From UBA1219 sp045601425 (GTDB lineage Bacteria; Bacteroidota; Bacteroidia; Bacteroidales; P3), in the NCBI GenBank assembly GCA_045601425.1, contig JAZRZP010000022.1, positions 23,749-87,748 of the forward strand: a DNA stretch of 64,000 nt, read 5' to 3'. Below the pieces are notes generated by a model. The model made no database searches and had not been told where the DNA came from. It was given only the letters and a program-made list of their open reading frames with translations. This document shows positions 43,301-52,014 of the stretch, piece after piece; within the stretch, counting starts at the first letter, position 1, and every line of letters starts with the position of its first letter. Position numbers and translations under genes: made by a program.

Positions 43301-43335
43301 AAAAAGCGTTGCGATATTGTCGCAACGCTTTTTTT
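43301..43335. terminator. Bidirectional terminator between ctp and the zinc-ribbon genes
   Basis: AGCGTTGCGA (43305-43314) pairs with TCGCAACGCT (43320-43329), with an A run before and a T run after, so it ends transcription from both convergent genes. Confidence 0.9.
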
Positions 43336-43349
43336 AAGTTCGCCAGTAT

Positions 43350-43940
43350 TTATTTGTATTTTTCCAGTTGATCGTCGTAAATGCTTGTTATTCTGTAATC
43401 CTTGTTCATTTTTACGTGCTTTTTCAGCACGAAATCCTTGAATTGGTTTTCATCATAGCGGTCGATGTGGAAATCTTCAATATAGACTACGGAAACAGTG
43501 CTGTCGTTTATGAGGTTTATGTCGAAGCTGCCATCGCGAATTGATGTTCTTTTATTGTAGACACCGAAAGTCTTGTTGTAGTTCCGGTAATCCTTTACCA
43601 CACTCTGGTTGCTGGTGTTCCGGTCGTTATGGTAGCGTTCGATTTCTTCGGCATAGCAGTCGGAAATTGTTCCGAAGTCATCCATGTCGACAGCTCTGCT
43701 GAAGCGTTTTATTTGGGATACGACTTTGTCTTTGTCAGGAAAATCGGAACCGTCACTGTCGCTGTTGCCAGCAAAGTATATGGCGGCGAAAATTCCTCCG
43801 CCGACAAGCACGAGCACGCCTAAAATTATGCCTACGATGAGTCCGGCATTCGATGAATTTTTCTTTCTCAGATCCAAACCGCAGAATTCGCAGAATGTAC
43901 TGTCGTTGTCTATTTCTTTTTTACAATTGGGACAAAGCAT
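43350..43940 (-). CDS. Zinc-ribbon membrane protein
   Basis: A 196-residue protein with one zinc ribbon (CPNCKKEIDNDSTFCEFCG), a membrane segment (~residues 32-56, GLIVGIILGVLVLVGGGIFA) and a C-terminal periplasmic domain of ~135 residues in which ISDCYAEEIERYHNDRN and DFHIDRYDENQ are seen. The overall plan equals the 37854 gene, but the C-terminal domain is different. It starts 14 bases after its upstream neighbour ends, so it is probably in that operon. Function unknown; a sensor or a regulator of envelope proteins is only a guess. Confidence 0.7.
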   Translation of the reverse strand: MLCPNCKKEIDNDSTFCEFCGLDLRKKNSSNAGLIVGIILGVLVLVGGGIFAAIYFAGNSDSDGSDFPDKDKVVSQIKRFSRAVDMDDFGTISDCYAEEIERYHNDRNTSNQSVVKDYRNYNKTFGVYNKRTSIRDGSFDINLINDSTVSVVYIEDFHIDRYDENQFKDFVLKKHVKMNKDYRITSIYDDQLEKYK

Positions 43941-43954
43941 GTTTTTTCCTTTTT

Positions 43955-44746
43955 TTAATTGTTACCGTTTATATTGTAGTCTTTTGCCAGAAGGTTCATG
44001 GACTTCATGAGTTTGTGAATGTATATGAAATTACAGATGATGCCCAATGCATATATCGCAATGCCCAACCACAGCGTTTCTTCATTGTAGGTGTCGCTGA
44101 ACATTACAGATATTCCCAACACTGTCGGAATTATAGAGCCGAAGAAACCCAGACCCCAGAATGTACCGGCTCCGAAATAGTAGTGTATTTTCCGGTATTC
44201 CAATTCGTTCCCGATTCGGCTGCTGATGCGCGAATACCATACCAGCGGTACTATGCCCAATGTCAACCAACTGAAAATGAAATAGATGAGGCAGTAGTGC
44301 ATCGTATGGCGCTTGTCGTGGTTCGAGGCAATGGTGTTTATTTCGTGGGATATTTTCGACAGTACTACGATGCCGTATATGCCCAGAGTTATCAGCGAAA
44401 GGAAGAAAAATTTCGCCAGTCCGCGGTTGGTGCGGATTTTATAACGGGGAGGCTCCGGCTTCGTGTACTGCGGCGTTTGCCCGCATTGTGACCTGTACTG
44501 ATCGTTACAGACTGGATGTTCGTATTCTGGAGTACGGCTTGCAACTTCTTCATGTTCACGACCGTCGGCAGCAGTGAGGCTGGCTCCGCAGTTCCGGCAA
44601 AAGTTCCGTCCCGATTCGGTTTTTTCTCCACAGCTCGGACAAAACATGACCTCGTCACCGATTTCATCGGTTGCGGTCTTTGTGCCGCAATGCTCGCAAA
44701 ACAGGCTGTCGTCGGAAATTTCGTTTTTACAGTTTTTACAAATCAT
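43955..44746 (-). CDS. Zinc-ribbon protein with DUF4234-like membrane domain
   Basis: A 263-residue protein. Two zinc ribbons open the protein: CKNCKNEISDDSLFCEHCG and CPSCGEKTESGRNFCRNCG. A charged linker (~55-100) follows, then four to five membrane segments with LITLGIYGIVVLSKISHEIN and SWLTLGIVPLVWYSRISSRI, typical of the DUF4234 family. ATG 44746 is preferred because the longer frame (to 44788) runs into the promoter. It is the first gene of a two-gene operon. Function unknown. Confidence 0.72.
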   Translation of the reverse strand: MICKNCKNEISDDSLFCEHCGTKTATDEIGDEVMFCPSCGEKTESGRNFCRNCGASLTAADGREHEEVASRTPEYEHPVCNDQYRSQCGQTPQYTKPEPPRYKIRTNRGLAKFFFLSLITLGIYGIVVLSKISHEINTIASNHDKRHTMHYCLIYFIFSWLTLGIVPLVWYSRISSRIGNELEYRKIHYYFGAGTFWGLGFFGSIIPTVLGISVMFSDTYNEETLWLGIAIYALGIICNFIYIHKLMKSMNLLAKDYNINGNN

Positions 44747-44777
44747 CGGTTGACTTTGTTTTAAATGAAACAACTTG

Positions 44778-44807
44778 CAAAGATACAAAAAAAATACAGA
44801 TTTGCAA
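44778..44807 (-). promoter_or_regulatory. Promoter of the two-gene zinc-ribbon operon
   Basis: On the minus strand, TTG (44805-44807) and TATCTTTG (44778-44785) are separated by 19 bases. The ATG at 44746 follows ~30 bases later. Confidence 0.65.
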
Positions 44808-44932
44808 AATTTTTTAAGTAATCCTGTTTTAATATGCTGAAAATCAATGTTTAAGCGATTGGTCTGTTTTTTTTTGCTGCAATTGTCTGATATGGTACGG
44901 ATACGGGGTTTTTCAGAATTGTAAAAAAATCG

Positions 44933-44940
44933 TATCTTTG
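44933..44940 (+). promoter_or_regulatory. -7 element of the namZ promoter
   Basis: TATCTTTG at 44933-44940, 21 bases before the ATG at 44962. The nearest TTG (44919) is too close for a standard -33 box. Confidence 0.55.
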
Positions 44941-44961
44941 CACCGTCAAAACAGAAATTTC

Positions 44962-46128
44962 ATGCAAAAAAAAATCGTTTTTATAGCTTTGGCATTCTTT
45001 CTGGGTGTTAGCCATGTTTGGGCACAGCGTATAACCGTTGCTGCCGAACTTACTTCGGATTATGTGCCGCTTCTGAAAGGTAAAAAAGTGGCCATTGTGG
45101 GAAACCAGACTTCTGTCGTGGGTAACGTGCATCTGGTGGATACGCTGTTGGCCAGCGGCATCGAGGTGGAGAAGATATTCTGCCCGGAGCATGGATTTCG
45201 CGGCGATAGCGAAGCGGGTGCCAAGGTCAGCAGTGAAACCGACCGAGTGACAGGACTTCCGATAATATCGCTTTACGGAAAAACCAAGAAACCGTCTGTT
45301 GGCGACCTCAAGGGAATTGATGTGGTTGTATTCGATATTCAGGATGTGGGTGCAAGGTTTTATACCTATATCTCGACGCTCCACTATGTGATGGAGGCTT
45401 GTGCCGAAAATTCGGTCACGGTAATGGTTCTTGATCGCCCAAATCCGAACGGGTTTTATGTTGACGGACCGGTGCTGAATCCTAAATTCAAGTCATTTGT
45501 CGGAATGCACCCCGTTCCTGTCGTTCATGGAATGACAATAGGCGAATATGCCCGTATGATAAAAGGCGAGCGTTGGATAAACAAGGCCGACAGTTGCAGG
45601 CTTCAGGTGATAAAAATGCACGGCTATGCTCACGATTCGCTGTATGTCCTTCCTGTTGCACCGTCGCCTAACTTGCAGAATATGAATGCGATATATCTTT
45701 ACCCGTCGATATGCTGCTTCGAAGGAACAACGGTCAGCGTAGGTCGCGGGACGGCAATGCCTTTTGAAATTATAGGCACACCTGCTTTCTCGAAACATGA
45801 TTTCTACTTTATCCCTCATCCGATAGCAGGTGCCAGCCAGAATCCCCTGCACAACGGACAAAAGTGCTATGGACTTAATCTGGAAAATGCCGGCAGAAAA
45901 ATCGTCGCTTCCGGAAAACTGAATCTGACTTATCTGATGACAATGTACCGCTATTCGAGAAAAAAGGATTTCTTTCTGAAGAATAATTTCTTCAATCTCC
46001 TTATGGGCAACGACCTCCTGATGAAACAGATCAAAAGCGGTGCTACGGAAAAGGAAATACGTGATTCGTGGGAACCGGCTCTTTCACAGTTCAAGTCAAT
46101 GCGGCAGAAGTACCTGCTTTATGAGTAG
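44962..46128 (+). CDS. namZ: Exo-beta-N-acetylmuramidase NamZ (DUF1343)
   Basis: Releases terminal N-acetylmuramic acid from peptidoglycan fragments (GH171); known from Bacillus and Tannerella. The 388-residue protein has a signal peptide ending VWAQ. Family blocks are KGKKVAIVGNQTSVV, FCPEHGFRGDSEAGAKV, VVFDIQDVGARFYTYISTLHY, VLDRPNPNG and CFEGTTVSVGRGTAMPFEIIG; the conserved Glu in PEHGFRG is a candidate active-site residue. The start at 44962 avoids the promoter that the longer frame (44938) would include. It probably recycles muramic acid from its own or foreign wall. It converges on the LtaS-like gene, 3 bases away. Confidence 0.9.
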   Translation: MQKKIVFIALAFFLGVSHVWAQRITVAAELTSDYVPLLKGKKVAIVGNQTSVVGNVHLVDTLLASGIEVEKIFCPEHGFRGDSEAGAKVSSETDRVTGLPIISLYGKTKKPSVGDLKGIDVVVFDIQDVGARFYTYISTLHYVMEACAENSVTVMVLDRPNPNGFYVDGPVLNPKFKSFVGMHPVPVVHGMTIGEYARMIKGERWINKADSCRLQVIKMHGYAHDSLYVLPVAPSPNLQNMNAIYLYPSICCFEGTTVSVGRGTAMPFEIIGTPAFSKHDFYFIPHPIAGASQNPLHNGQKCYGLNLENAGRKIVASGKLNLTYLMTMYRYSRKKDFFLKNNFFNLLMGNDLLMKQIKSGATEKEIRDSWEPALSQFKSMRQKYLLYE

Positions 46129-46131
46129 CCG

Positions 46132-48000
46132 TCAGTCCTGCGTGAAGAATTTGTACAGGGTTTGGAGGTAGGCCCGTGATTTTTTCAGTTCTTCGTCAAA
46201 TACCGTGCTGTCGGCATAATTTGAACATTCGATGCTTTGCCGTTCAGCGTTGTACAGCAGATTCCCTTCGGGGGTTATCCAGCCGAGTCCGTAGTTGGTT
46301 TCGTAGTATGCGAATCCGCGGTTGTATGCGTTGAACATGTTTACTCCGCGGTAGGTTCGTGTGCTGTCGTCGTGAATCTGTCGCAGCAGAGTAGGGAATA
46401 TGTCAACGTGAGAGCCGATTGTCTGCATGGTCTTTCCGCGGTATTCTCCGTTCAGTGCTCCACCCAGCCAGAGCATGGGAATATGCATGTATTCGGGTGA
46501 ATTCACGTAGTGGTTCTGATATGTGGCATGGCTGTGGTCGCCGACGAGAATGAAAAGCGTGTTTTTGTATGCCGGAAGTTTCTGCACTTTCTTTATATAG
46601 TCGTAAAGACATGAGTCTGAGTATTTTACCGAATTCAGATACTTCAGGTTGTCAACGTCCCAAGTGATTTGCCTTACGGTTTTTGGTTCATCGTAAGGAG
46701 AGTGCGAGCTTCCCGTGAAGATGACATTGAAAAATGGCTCCTTTGCGGCTTTCAAGTCGTTGAAACTGTGTGCAAAAAGGTATTGGTCGGGAACCGAGAG
46801 CTTGCCGTGAGGTATGTTTTTCGGGAAGTCTCGTCCTTCGAATATGTTCTGAAATTCGTTCCAGAGTATGAAAGCCCGTATGTTGCCGTAGTTCAGGTCG
46901 CCGCCGAAGCAGAATGAAGTGCTGTATCCTTTTTTGGAAAAATATTTCGGCATGCTTCCCAGATACCGGTAGAGCGAGAAATAATCGGTAACATCGTTGC
47001 TCTGCATTGGGGGAAAGTCGCTCAGAATGCTCGACATGGCTTGCTGTGAGCGGTGCCCGTTGCTGTAGAAATTGGTGAACAGCAATCCTTCCTTTTCCAG
47101 CTTGTCGAACCATGGCGTGACGCCGGGTCTGTTTTCCATGCCCAAGGAAGCGACCACGTCTGCGGACCAGCTTTCGAGCATCACGATTACTATGTTGGGC
47201 TTGTCGGTGTTCAGCACGTGGGTAGTGCTGTCGGGCTGTATTCTGTGCATTTCGGCAACTATAGCCTCGGCTTCATCTTCGGGCATGGCCTTGAATGGAT
47301 TTTTGTCGCTCAACCAGTTGAAATGCAGATAGTTGTGCATAAGGTTCCATGGGGTGTTCACGGCAGCATCGTTCAAAACGTAGTGTTGGGAAAAATACGA
47401 CTGGCTTTGCGAGATGGGTATGTCTCCGAAACCTCCGCGCATTCCCACAAAAATCAGCCCTCCGCCTATTATGAACGAAAGCGGGGCTTTGAGCCAGCCA
47501 CGGGTAGTGCGACCTATTGGCGGGTTGGCTACTATTTTGCAGTAGAGCAACTCAAAGAGTCCTGTGTATACTATGACACATAAAAGCAGTAACAGGAATT
47601 TGCCTGTGGATACCGAGTTGAAAATTTCGGCAGGACGGTGGAGATAGAGCAGGGCTTTGTGGTTTATTTTTACCTGCCATTCGTCGTAAATGCCTATTTC
47701 TCCGAAAATTGACAATGTACAGATTGTTAGCAGTATGCCTGTCAGGATTTTTTTGACGGTATCGAGCCATTTGGGACTGTATGCCAGTTGTACCGACATA
47801 AGCAGGAATACGGGGGCAGTGAGCCAGCAGGCCGCCGAAGTGTCGAGTTTCAGGGCATGCCAGTAAACGCTGATTGTTTCCCCGAAGGGTATGCCGGACA
47901 GAAGGTTGGTGTAACTCAAAAGAAAAATTGTCCTTCCTGCGAGGAAGAATAGCATCCAGAAAAGGTAAAGTTTCAGTGTTTCAATGAGATACCGTTTCAT
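46132..48000 (-). CDS. LtaS-like membrane sulfatase-fold phosphotransferase
   Basis: A 622-residue inner-membrane protein with five to six N-terminal membrane segments (~10-200) and a periplasmic alkaline-phosphatase-superfamily domain (~260-560). The metal/nucleophile motifs are IVIVMLESWSADVV, NGHRSQQAMSSILSD (Ser as likely nucleophile where LtaS uses Thr), TGSSHSPYD and VGDHSHAT. The lipoteichoic-acid synthase family transfers glycerophosphate; Gram-negative members probably add phospho-alcohols to envelope glycans. The real substrate here is unknown. It may form an operon with the OMP gene upstream (22-base gap). Confidence 0.85.
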   Translation of the reverse strand: MKRYLIETLKLYLFWMLFFLAGRTIFLLSYTNLLSGIPFGETISVYWHALKLDTSAACWLTAPVFLLMSVQLAYSPKWLDTVKKILTGILLTICTLSIFGEIGIYDEWQVKINHKALLYLHRPAEIFNSVSTGKFLLLLLCVIVYTGLFELLYCKIVANPPIGRTTRGWLKAPLSFIIGGGLIFVGMRGGFGDIPISQSQSYFSQHYVLNDAAVNTPWNLMHNYLHFNWLSDKNPFKAMPEDEAEAIVAEMHRIQPDSTTHVLNTDKPNIVIVMLESWSADVVASLGMENRPGVTPWFDKLEKEGLLFTNFYSNGHRSQQAMSSILSDFPPMQSNDVTDYFSLYRYLGSMPKYFSKKGYSTSFCFGGDLNYGNIRAFILWNEFQNIFEGRDFPKNIPHGKLSVPDQYLFAHSFNDLKAAKEPFFNVIFTGSSHSPYDEPKTVRQITWDVDNLKYLNSVKYSDSCLYDYIKKVQKLPAYKNTLFILVGDHSHATYQNHYVNSPEYMHIPMLWLGGALNGEYRGKTMQTIGSHVDIFPTLLRQIHDDSTRTYRGVNMFNAYNRGFAYYETNYGLGWITPEGNLLYNAERQSIECSNYADSTVFDEELKKSRAYLQTLYKFFTQD

Positions 48001-48022
48001 TGTGTATGTGTTTGATGTGCTG

Positions 48023-48691
48023 TCAGAAGTTTACACCTACGCCGTAGCTTATGAAATGCAGCAGCACCGGTTCTTTCTTGTTTATGCCATCGGGAATTTC
48101 TTCGGTAGGGTTGAGTCTCCGTTCCACATATAGCGACTGGCCCTGATATCCGGCAAAGACGTTGAATGCGAGTTTCCTTTCATAAGCGAAGCGGAACCCC
48201 AGCCGCAGCCCGAACATGATACCGCCGTGCAGCACTTTCAGTGAACCGAGTTGGTTTTTCTGCGTGCCGCCTTTGGGAATGGAATAGCCTACGCTTAAAA
48301 CCGAAAAAGGCGTGAGCCTTTTCGAGGAGTAGTGGGAGCGGAGTTCAATGAAAATCGGTAGGTGCGAATAGGCATTCGTCTTGTCGTTGATGTACGAAAA
48401 ACCTATACCGAATCCGGTAGCACGGGTGGTTTGGAACCCTCCCGAAGCCGAGATTCCGAATATCGAGGCTTTTTCTTCAGAGATGTCGGTGGCTCCGAAC
48501 AAATCTGCAACACCGTACCATCCGTACTCTTTGAACCACACATGGTATGGCATTGCCGGCGGTTCCGGCATCGGCTGAAAGTCAGTTTCTCCGTCAGGCG
48601 ATTGTATGTTGTAGTCTGTATTTATGTACTCGTCCTGCGATTTTGCGGTCATGCAGGCAAACAGGCACAGAAATAAGATTGTTTTCTTCAT
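48023..48691 (-). CDS. Putative outer-membrane beta-barrel protein
   Basis: A 222-residue protein from this start, with signal peptide MKKTILFLCLFACMTAKSQ. The mature part is strand-rich: GISASGGFQTTRATGFGIGFSY, FIELRSHYSSKRLTPF, LRLGFRFAYERKLAFNVFAGYQG, ending HFISYGVGVNF, an aromatic C terminus suited to barrel insertion. Its size suggests an 8-stranded barrel. ATG 48697 two codons upstream is equally possible; the frame extends to 48757 without signal-peptide-like sequence. Function unknown. Confidence 0.7.
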   Translation of the reverse strand: MKKTILFLCLFACMTAKSQDEYINTDYNIQSPDGETDFQPMPEPPAMPYHVWFKEYGWYGVADLFGATDISEEKASIFGISASGGFQTTRATGFGIGFSYINDKTNAYSHLPIFIELRSHYSSKRLTPFSVLSVGYSIPKGGTQKNQLGSLKVLHGGIMFGLRLGFRFAYERKLAFNVFAGYQGQSLYVERRLNPTEEIPDGINKKEPVLLHFISYGVGVNF

Positions 48692-48791
48692 TGTCATGTG
48701 TTTTGCAAAAAGTTCTTTTCGCAGCTTATGTTTTTTAAAGACAGACTTTCGGAACATCGTGTCCCGAAAGTCTGCCGAGAATTTTTTGTGA

Positions 48792-49448
48792 TTATCTGAT
48801 TTCTTTCAAATCGTCAGCTATGATGAGTGTTGCTTCGGTAGCGGCCTGAACCTGTTCAACGGTGAATTCAGGGTTGATTTCCTTCAAAACGATACCTTTG
48901 GGAGTGATTTCCATGACACCCATTTCGGTAATGATCATGTTCACTTGACCTTTTGCAGTAAGGGGAAGCGTGCATTTCTTGAGGATTTTCGGGTTGCCTT
49001 TTGCCGTGTGTTCCATGGCGAGGATGACTTTTTTTGCACCAACGAGGAGGTCCATTGCACCGCCCATGCCCGGAGTCTTTTTGCCGGGAATCATCCAGTT
49101 TGCGAGGTCACCGTTTTCGTCAACCTGCATTGCACCGAGGATACTTACGTTAACGTGTCCACCGCGGATGATGCCGAACGAAGTGGCACTGTCGAACGAT
49201 GATGCTCCTTCTGTAGCCGTTATATATCCGCCGCCGGCATTGATGTACCATGGATTTTCCTTGCCTTCTTCAGGAGTGGGACCCATGCCTATGAGACCGT
49301 TTTCTGATTGAAGGATAACGCTTACGCCTTCCGGAAGGAAATTCGGTATGAGGGTTGGCAAACCGATACCTAAATTGACAACATCGCCATCGTGCAATTC
49401 CTGTGCGGCACGACGGGCAATAAAGTTTCTGATTTCGTTTTTGTCCAT
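48792..49448 (-). CDS. Butyrate/acetoacetate CoA-transferase subunit B
   Basis: A 218-residue beta subunit of the class I (3-oxoacid/acetate) CoA-transferases. The catalytic Glu is in LQSENGLIGMGP (~52), after GIGLPTLIPNFLP; GGGYITATEGASSFDSATSFG, GAMQVDENGDLANWMIPGK and GMGGAMDLVGAKK-like blocks are typical of AtoA/ScoB/CtfB. In lysine fermenters this enzyme works with AtoD/CtfA to move CoA between butyryl and acetoacetyl. No alpha subunit gene is in the window, which is unusual because alpha and beta genes are normally adjacent. It lies 149 bases after kamE on the same strand. Confidence 0.88.
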   Translation of the reverse strand: MDKNEIRNFIARRAAQELHDGDVVNLGIGLPTLIPNFLPEGVSVILQSENGLIGMGPTPEEGKENPWYINAGGGYITATEGASSFDSATSFGIIRGGHVNVSILGAMQVDENGDLANWMIPGKKTPGMGGAMDLLVGAKKVILAMEHTAKGNPKILKKCTLPLTAKGQVNMIITEMGVMEITPKGIVLKEINPEFTVEQVQAATEATLIIADDLKEIR

Positions 49449-49597
49449 TGTTTTTATGTTTTAAATGTTTTTTTACTATTGTCCGTTGAATGAATCTACA
49501 ACAACGAGAAAAATTGTTTTTTATTGTTTTGCGAGTGCTTTGCCGGAACATGTGCAGTGGCTCGCAACGACAGAATCATTCACAAAGTCTTTTCTGT

Positions 49598-50386
49598 CTA
49601 TTTCATGTTGCGTTTCACCATTTCCTGAGCAATGTACGAAGCTTCGTCATCGGCAAAAGTGTTCATGCCGAAACCTGCGTCGTAGCCGAGTTCCTTGGCC
49701 AGTTCGTGACTGATTCGGGGACCACCGCAGATGAGTATGATTTTGTCTCTGAGACCTTCTGCTTCAAGCATTTCCACAAGTTCGGTAAGGTTCTTGATGT
49801 GTATGTCCTTTTGCGTAACCGTTTGTGAAACGATCAGTGCGTCGGCTTTGAGTTCTATTGCCTTGGCAATGAATTCTTCGTTGGGAACCTGACTGCCGAG
49901 GTTGTATGCGTCGATCATGTCGTAGCGTTCGAGACCGTAGTGTCCGGCGTAGCCCTTCATGTTCATTATGGCATCGATGCCCACGGTGTGAGCATCGGTG
50001 CCGGTGCTGGCTCCGACTATGACTATCTTGCGGCCGATATTCTCGCGTATGTACTCGTCGCATTCGTGCATGTCCATGGTCGTCGATTCAACTTTCGGAA
50101 CGTGTATTGATGTGTAGTCCACAGTGTGTGTGCAACTTCCGTAGCAGTTGAAGAAGGTGAAACCTTTTGTGAGTTCCTTGGTGTAAACTACAAGCGGGTT
50201 TTCGAAGCCCATTTTTTTCATCAGCTGTTTTGCGGCTTCAATGGCTTCGTCACCTTCGGGAACAGGGAGTGTGAAGCTTATCTGTGTTTTGCCGTCGTTC
50301 ATTGTGTCGCCGTATGGCTTTATCTTTTCGAGGTCGAGGGTTTTGTCGAAATCCTTTGCCTCCATTGAATATAATCCTTCGCTCAT
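49598..50386 (-). CDS. kamE: Lysine 5,6-aminomutase beta subunit (cobalamin-binding)
   Basis: The cobalamin and PLP-lysine-carrying subunit of D-lysine/beta-lysine 5,6-aminomutase. The B12 ligand motif DAHTVG places His at 133 and a Lys at 144 in MNMKGYAG. These are the same numbers as in the characterised Clostridium enzyme (His133, Lys144), as I recall. A second B12 pattern, LICGGPRISHELAKELGYDAGFG, is near the C terminus. The 262 residues are standard. It follows kamD with a 34-base gap. Kdd, kce, kal and kamA are not in the window, so the pathway is split or partial. Confidence 0.93.
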   Translation of the reverse strand: MSEGLYSMEAKDFDKTLDLEKIKPYGDTMNDGKTQISFTLPVPEGDEAIEAAKQLMKKMGFENPLVVYTKELTKGFTFFNCYGSCTHTVDYTSIHVPKVESTTMDMHECDEYIRENIGRKIVIVGASTGTDAHTVGIDAIMNMKGYAGHYGLERYDMIDAYNLGSQVPNEEFIAKAIELKADALIVSQTVTQKDIHIKNLTELVEMLEAEGLRDKIILICGGPRISHELAKELGYDAGFGMNTFADDEASYIAQEMVKRNMK

Positions 50387-50420
50387 ATTATTTTTCGTAT
50401 AAAATGATTCGTAACTGTGT

Positions 50421-51977
50421 TTATTTCTGTCCTTTCATGAGGTCAATGAATGGGTTGAAGTAGTTTTCGCCTTTTTCGGTAACGCCGTCCAGACCTTTGC
50501 CGCCGTTTTTCGGACGTTTGATGTTTGCGAAAATACCTTTTTCGAGGGCGTCGAAAAGGCCTTCTTTTTCCATGTTTTCAAGCAGAGTGGTTGCATCGGA
50601 GAGCACTTTCTGTGCGCGTTGTTTTATGATGCCGCCGTCTTTGAATTCCACTTCGTCGCCGATGTTCTTCATGTTGCCGAAGATGTATTTTGCATTTTCT
50701 ATCGACAGGTAGCGGTCGCTCATGAACGGAGTGTGTATGGCTTCGGTGGGCATTCCGAGGAGTTGGAGACCTTGGTTTGTCCAGATGCCTATCATGTTGA
50801 AAAGAGCGTCCTGAATGTGGCCGCGGAAGATGTTGCCTGTCATGAATTTCGTAGGAGGCATGTATTTGAGCGGTGCTTTCGGGAATATCTCGCGGAGCAT
50901 CTGTGCTTGGGCGAGTTCGTAGAGGAAACCATTTTCAAGTTGGGGATCCATTTCGAAAGCGTGACCGAGCCCCATCTGTTCTTCGGGCAGGCCGGCCAGC
51001 AGGGCGAGTTGTTCGTTGATGAGGTCGCTGGCCAGCACGGTATGTGCTTCTTCGTAAGCGTCGGCCGTGGTGAGGTAGTTGTCTTCGCCTGTGTTGATGA
51101 TGACTCCGGCAAAGCCGTTGATTACGCGGCTGAAGTACTGGTCAATCAGGGTTCTCTGCATGTTGATGTCGCGGAAGAGAATTCCGTAGAGGGCATCGTT
51201 GAGCATTACGTCGAGGCCTTCCAATGCACCCATGGCGGCTATTTCCGGCATGCACAGTCCGGAACAGTAGTTGCAGAGGCGTATGTAGCGGCCTACTTCT
51301 TCGCCCACTTCATCGAGAGCCTTGCGCATGATGCGGAAGTTTTCCTGAGTGGCGAAAGTTCCGCCGAAGCCTTCGGTGGTTGCTCCGTAGGGCACATAGT
51401 CGAGCAGACTTTGTCCCGTGGTGCGTATCACGGCGATGATGTCGGCACCCTGACGTGCACCGGCTTGGGCTTGTATTACGTCTTCGTAAATGTTTCCGGT
51501 AGCGACTATTATGTACAGGTAAGGTTTTGAGCCTTCGCCTATGGTTTTTATGTAGTTGTCGCGACGCTTGCGGTTGCCGCGAATGCGTTCAATGGTTGCG
51601 TTGATGACGGGTTCCAGAACTTTCTTTATCTCAGCTGTCGGGTGAACAGGGAGTCTCGTGATGTCCAATTTGCCTTCCGAAACCTGTTCTGCTATGGCTT
51701 GAGGTGCCAGCTTGGTTTCAATCATGGCATTTCCAATGAAGAACATCACGCCTTGGTTGAGGACGCCCTTGCTTTTGAGTTCTTCAACGATTACGTTCGG
51801 CAGCGGCACTTCGTTCGAGTCAATTCCGTCGATGCCTAAAAGACGGCACAATGTGCGTTCAACGGCCACTGTAGTGTAGTTGCCTACAAAATCCTGCACC
51901 TGATTGGCAATGTTCCTTGCTATGCCGCGTGCATGTTCTACTTTCGTAAAATCAAGTCCTACTTTACTTTTTTGCAT
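50421..51977 (-). CDS. kamD: Lysine 5,6-aminomutase alpha subunit
   Basis: A 518-residue subunit forming the TIM barrel that binds PLP and the substrate of the adenosylcobalamin-dependent aminomutase in lysine fermentation. KVGLDFTKVEHARGIARNIANQ opens the protein; YGATTEGFGGTFATQENFRIMRKA and QLGLGHAFEMDPQ-type blocks (MGLGHAFEMDPQLENGF) and PTKFMTGNIFRGHIQD are family blocks. Its start lies 37 bases after pheT ends, with no promoter visible, so transcription from the pheT promoter is possible. It pairs with kamE. Confidence 0.92.
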   Translation of the reverse strand: MQKSKVGLDFTKVEHARGIARNIANQVQDFVGNYTTVAVERTLCRLLGIDGIDSNEVPLPNVIVEELKSKGVLNQGVMFFIGNAMIETKLAPQAIAEQVSEGKLDITRLPVHPTAEIKKVLEPVINATIERIRGNRKRRDNYIKTIGEGSKPYLYIIVATGNIYEDVIQAQAGARQGADIIAVIRTTGQSLLDYVPYGATTEGFGGTFATQENFRIMRKALDEVGEEVGRYIRLCNYCSGLCMPEIAAMGALEGLDVMLNDALYGILFRDINMQRTLIDQYFSRVINGFAGVIINTGEDNYLTTADAYEEAHTVLASDLINEQLALLAGLPEEQMGLGHAFEMDPQLENGFLYELAQAQMLREIFPKAPLKYMPPTKFMTGNIFRGHIQDALFNMIGIWTNQGLQLLGMPTEAIHTPFMSDRYLSIENAKYIFGNMKNIGDEVEFKDGGIIKQRAQKVLSDATTLLENMEKEGLFDALEKGIFANIKRPKNGGKGLDGVTEKGENYFNPFIDLMKGQK

Positions 51978-52014
51978 ATTGTTGTGTTTTTTTTTGATTA
52001 TTCGTAAAATGTGT

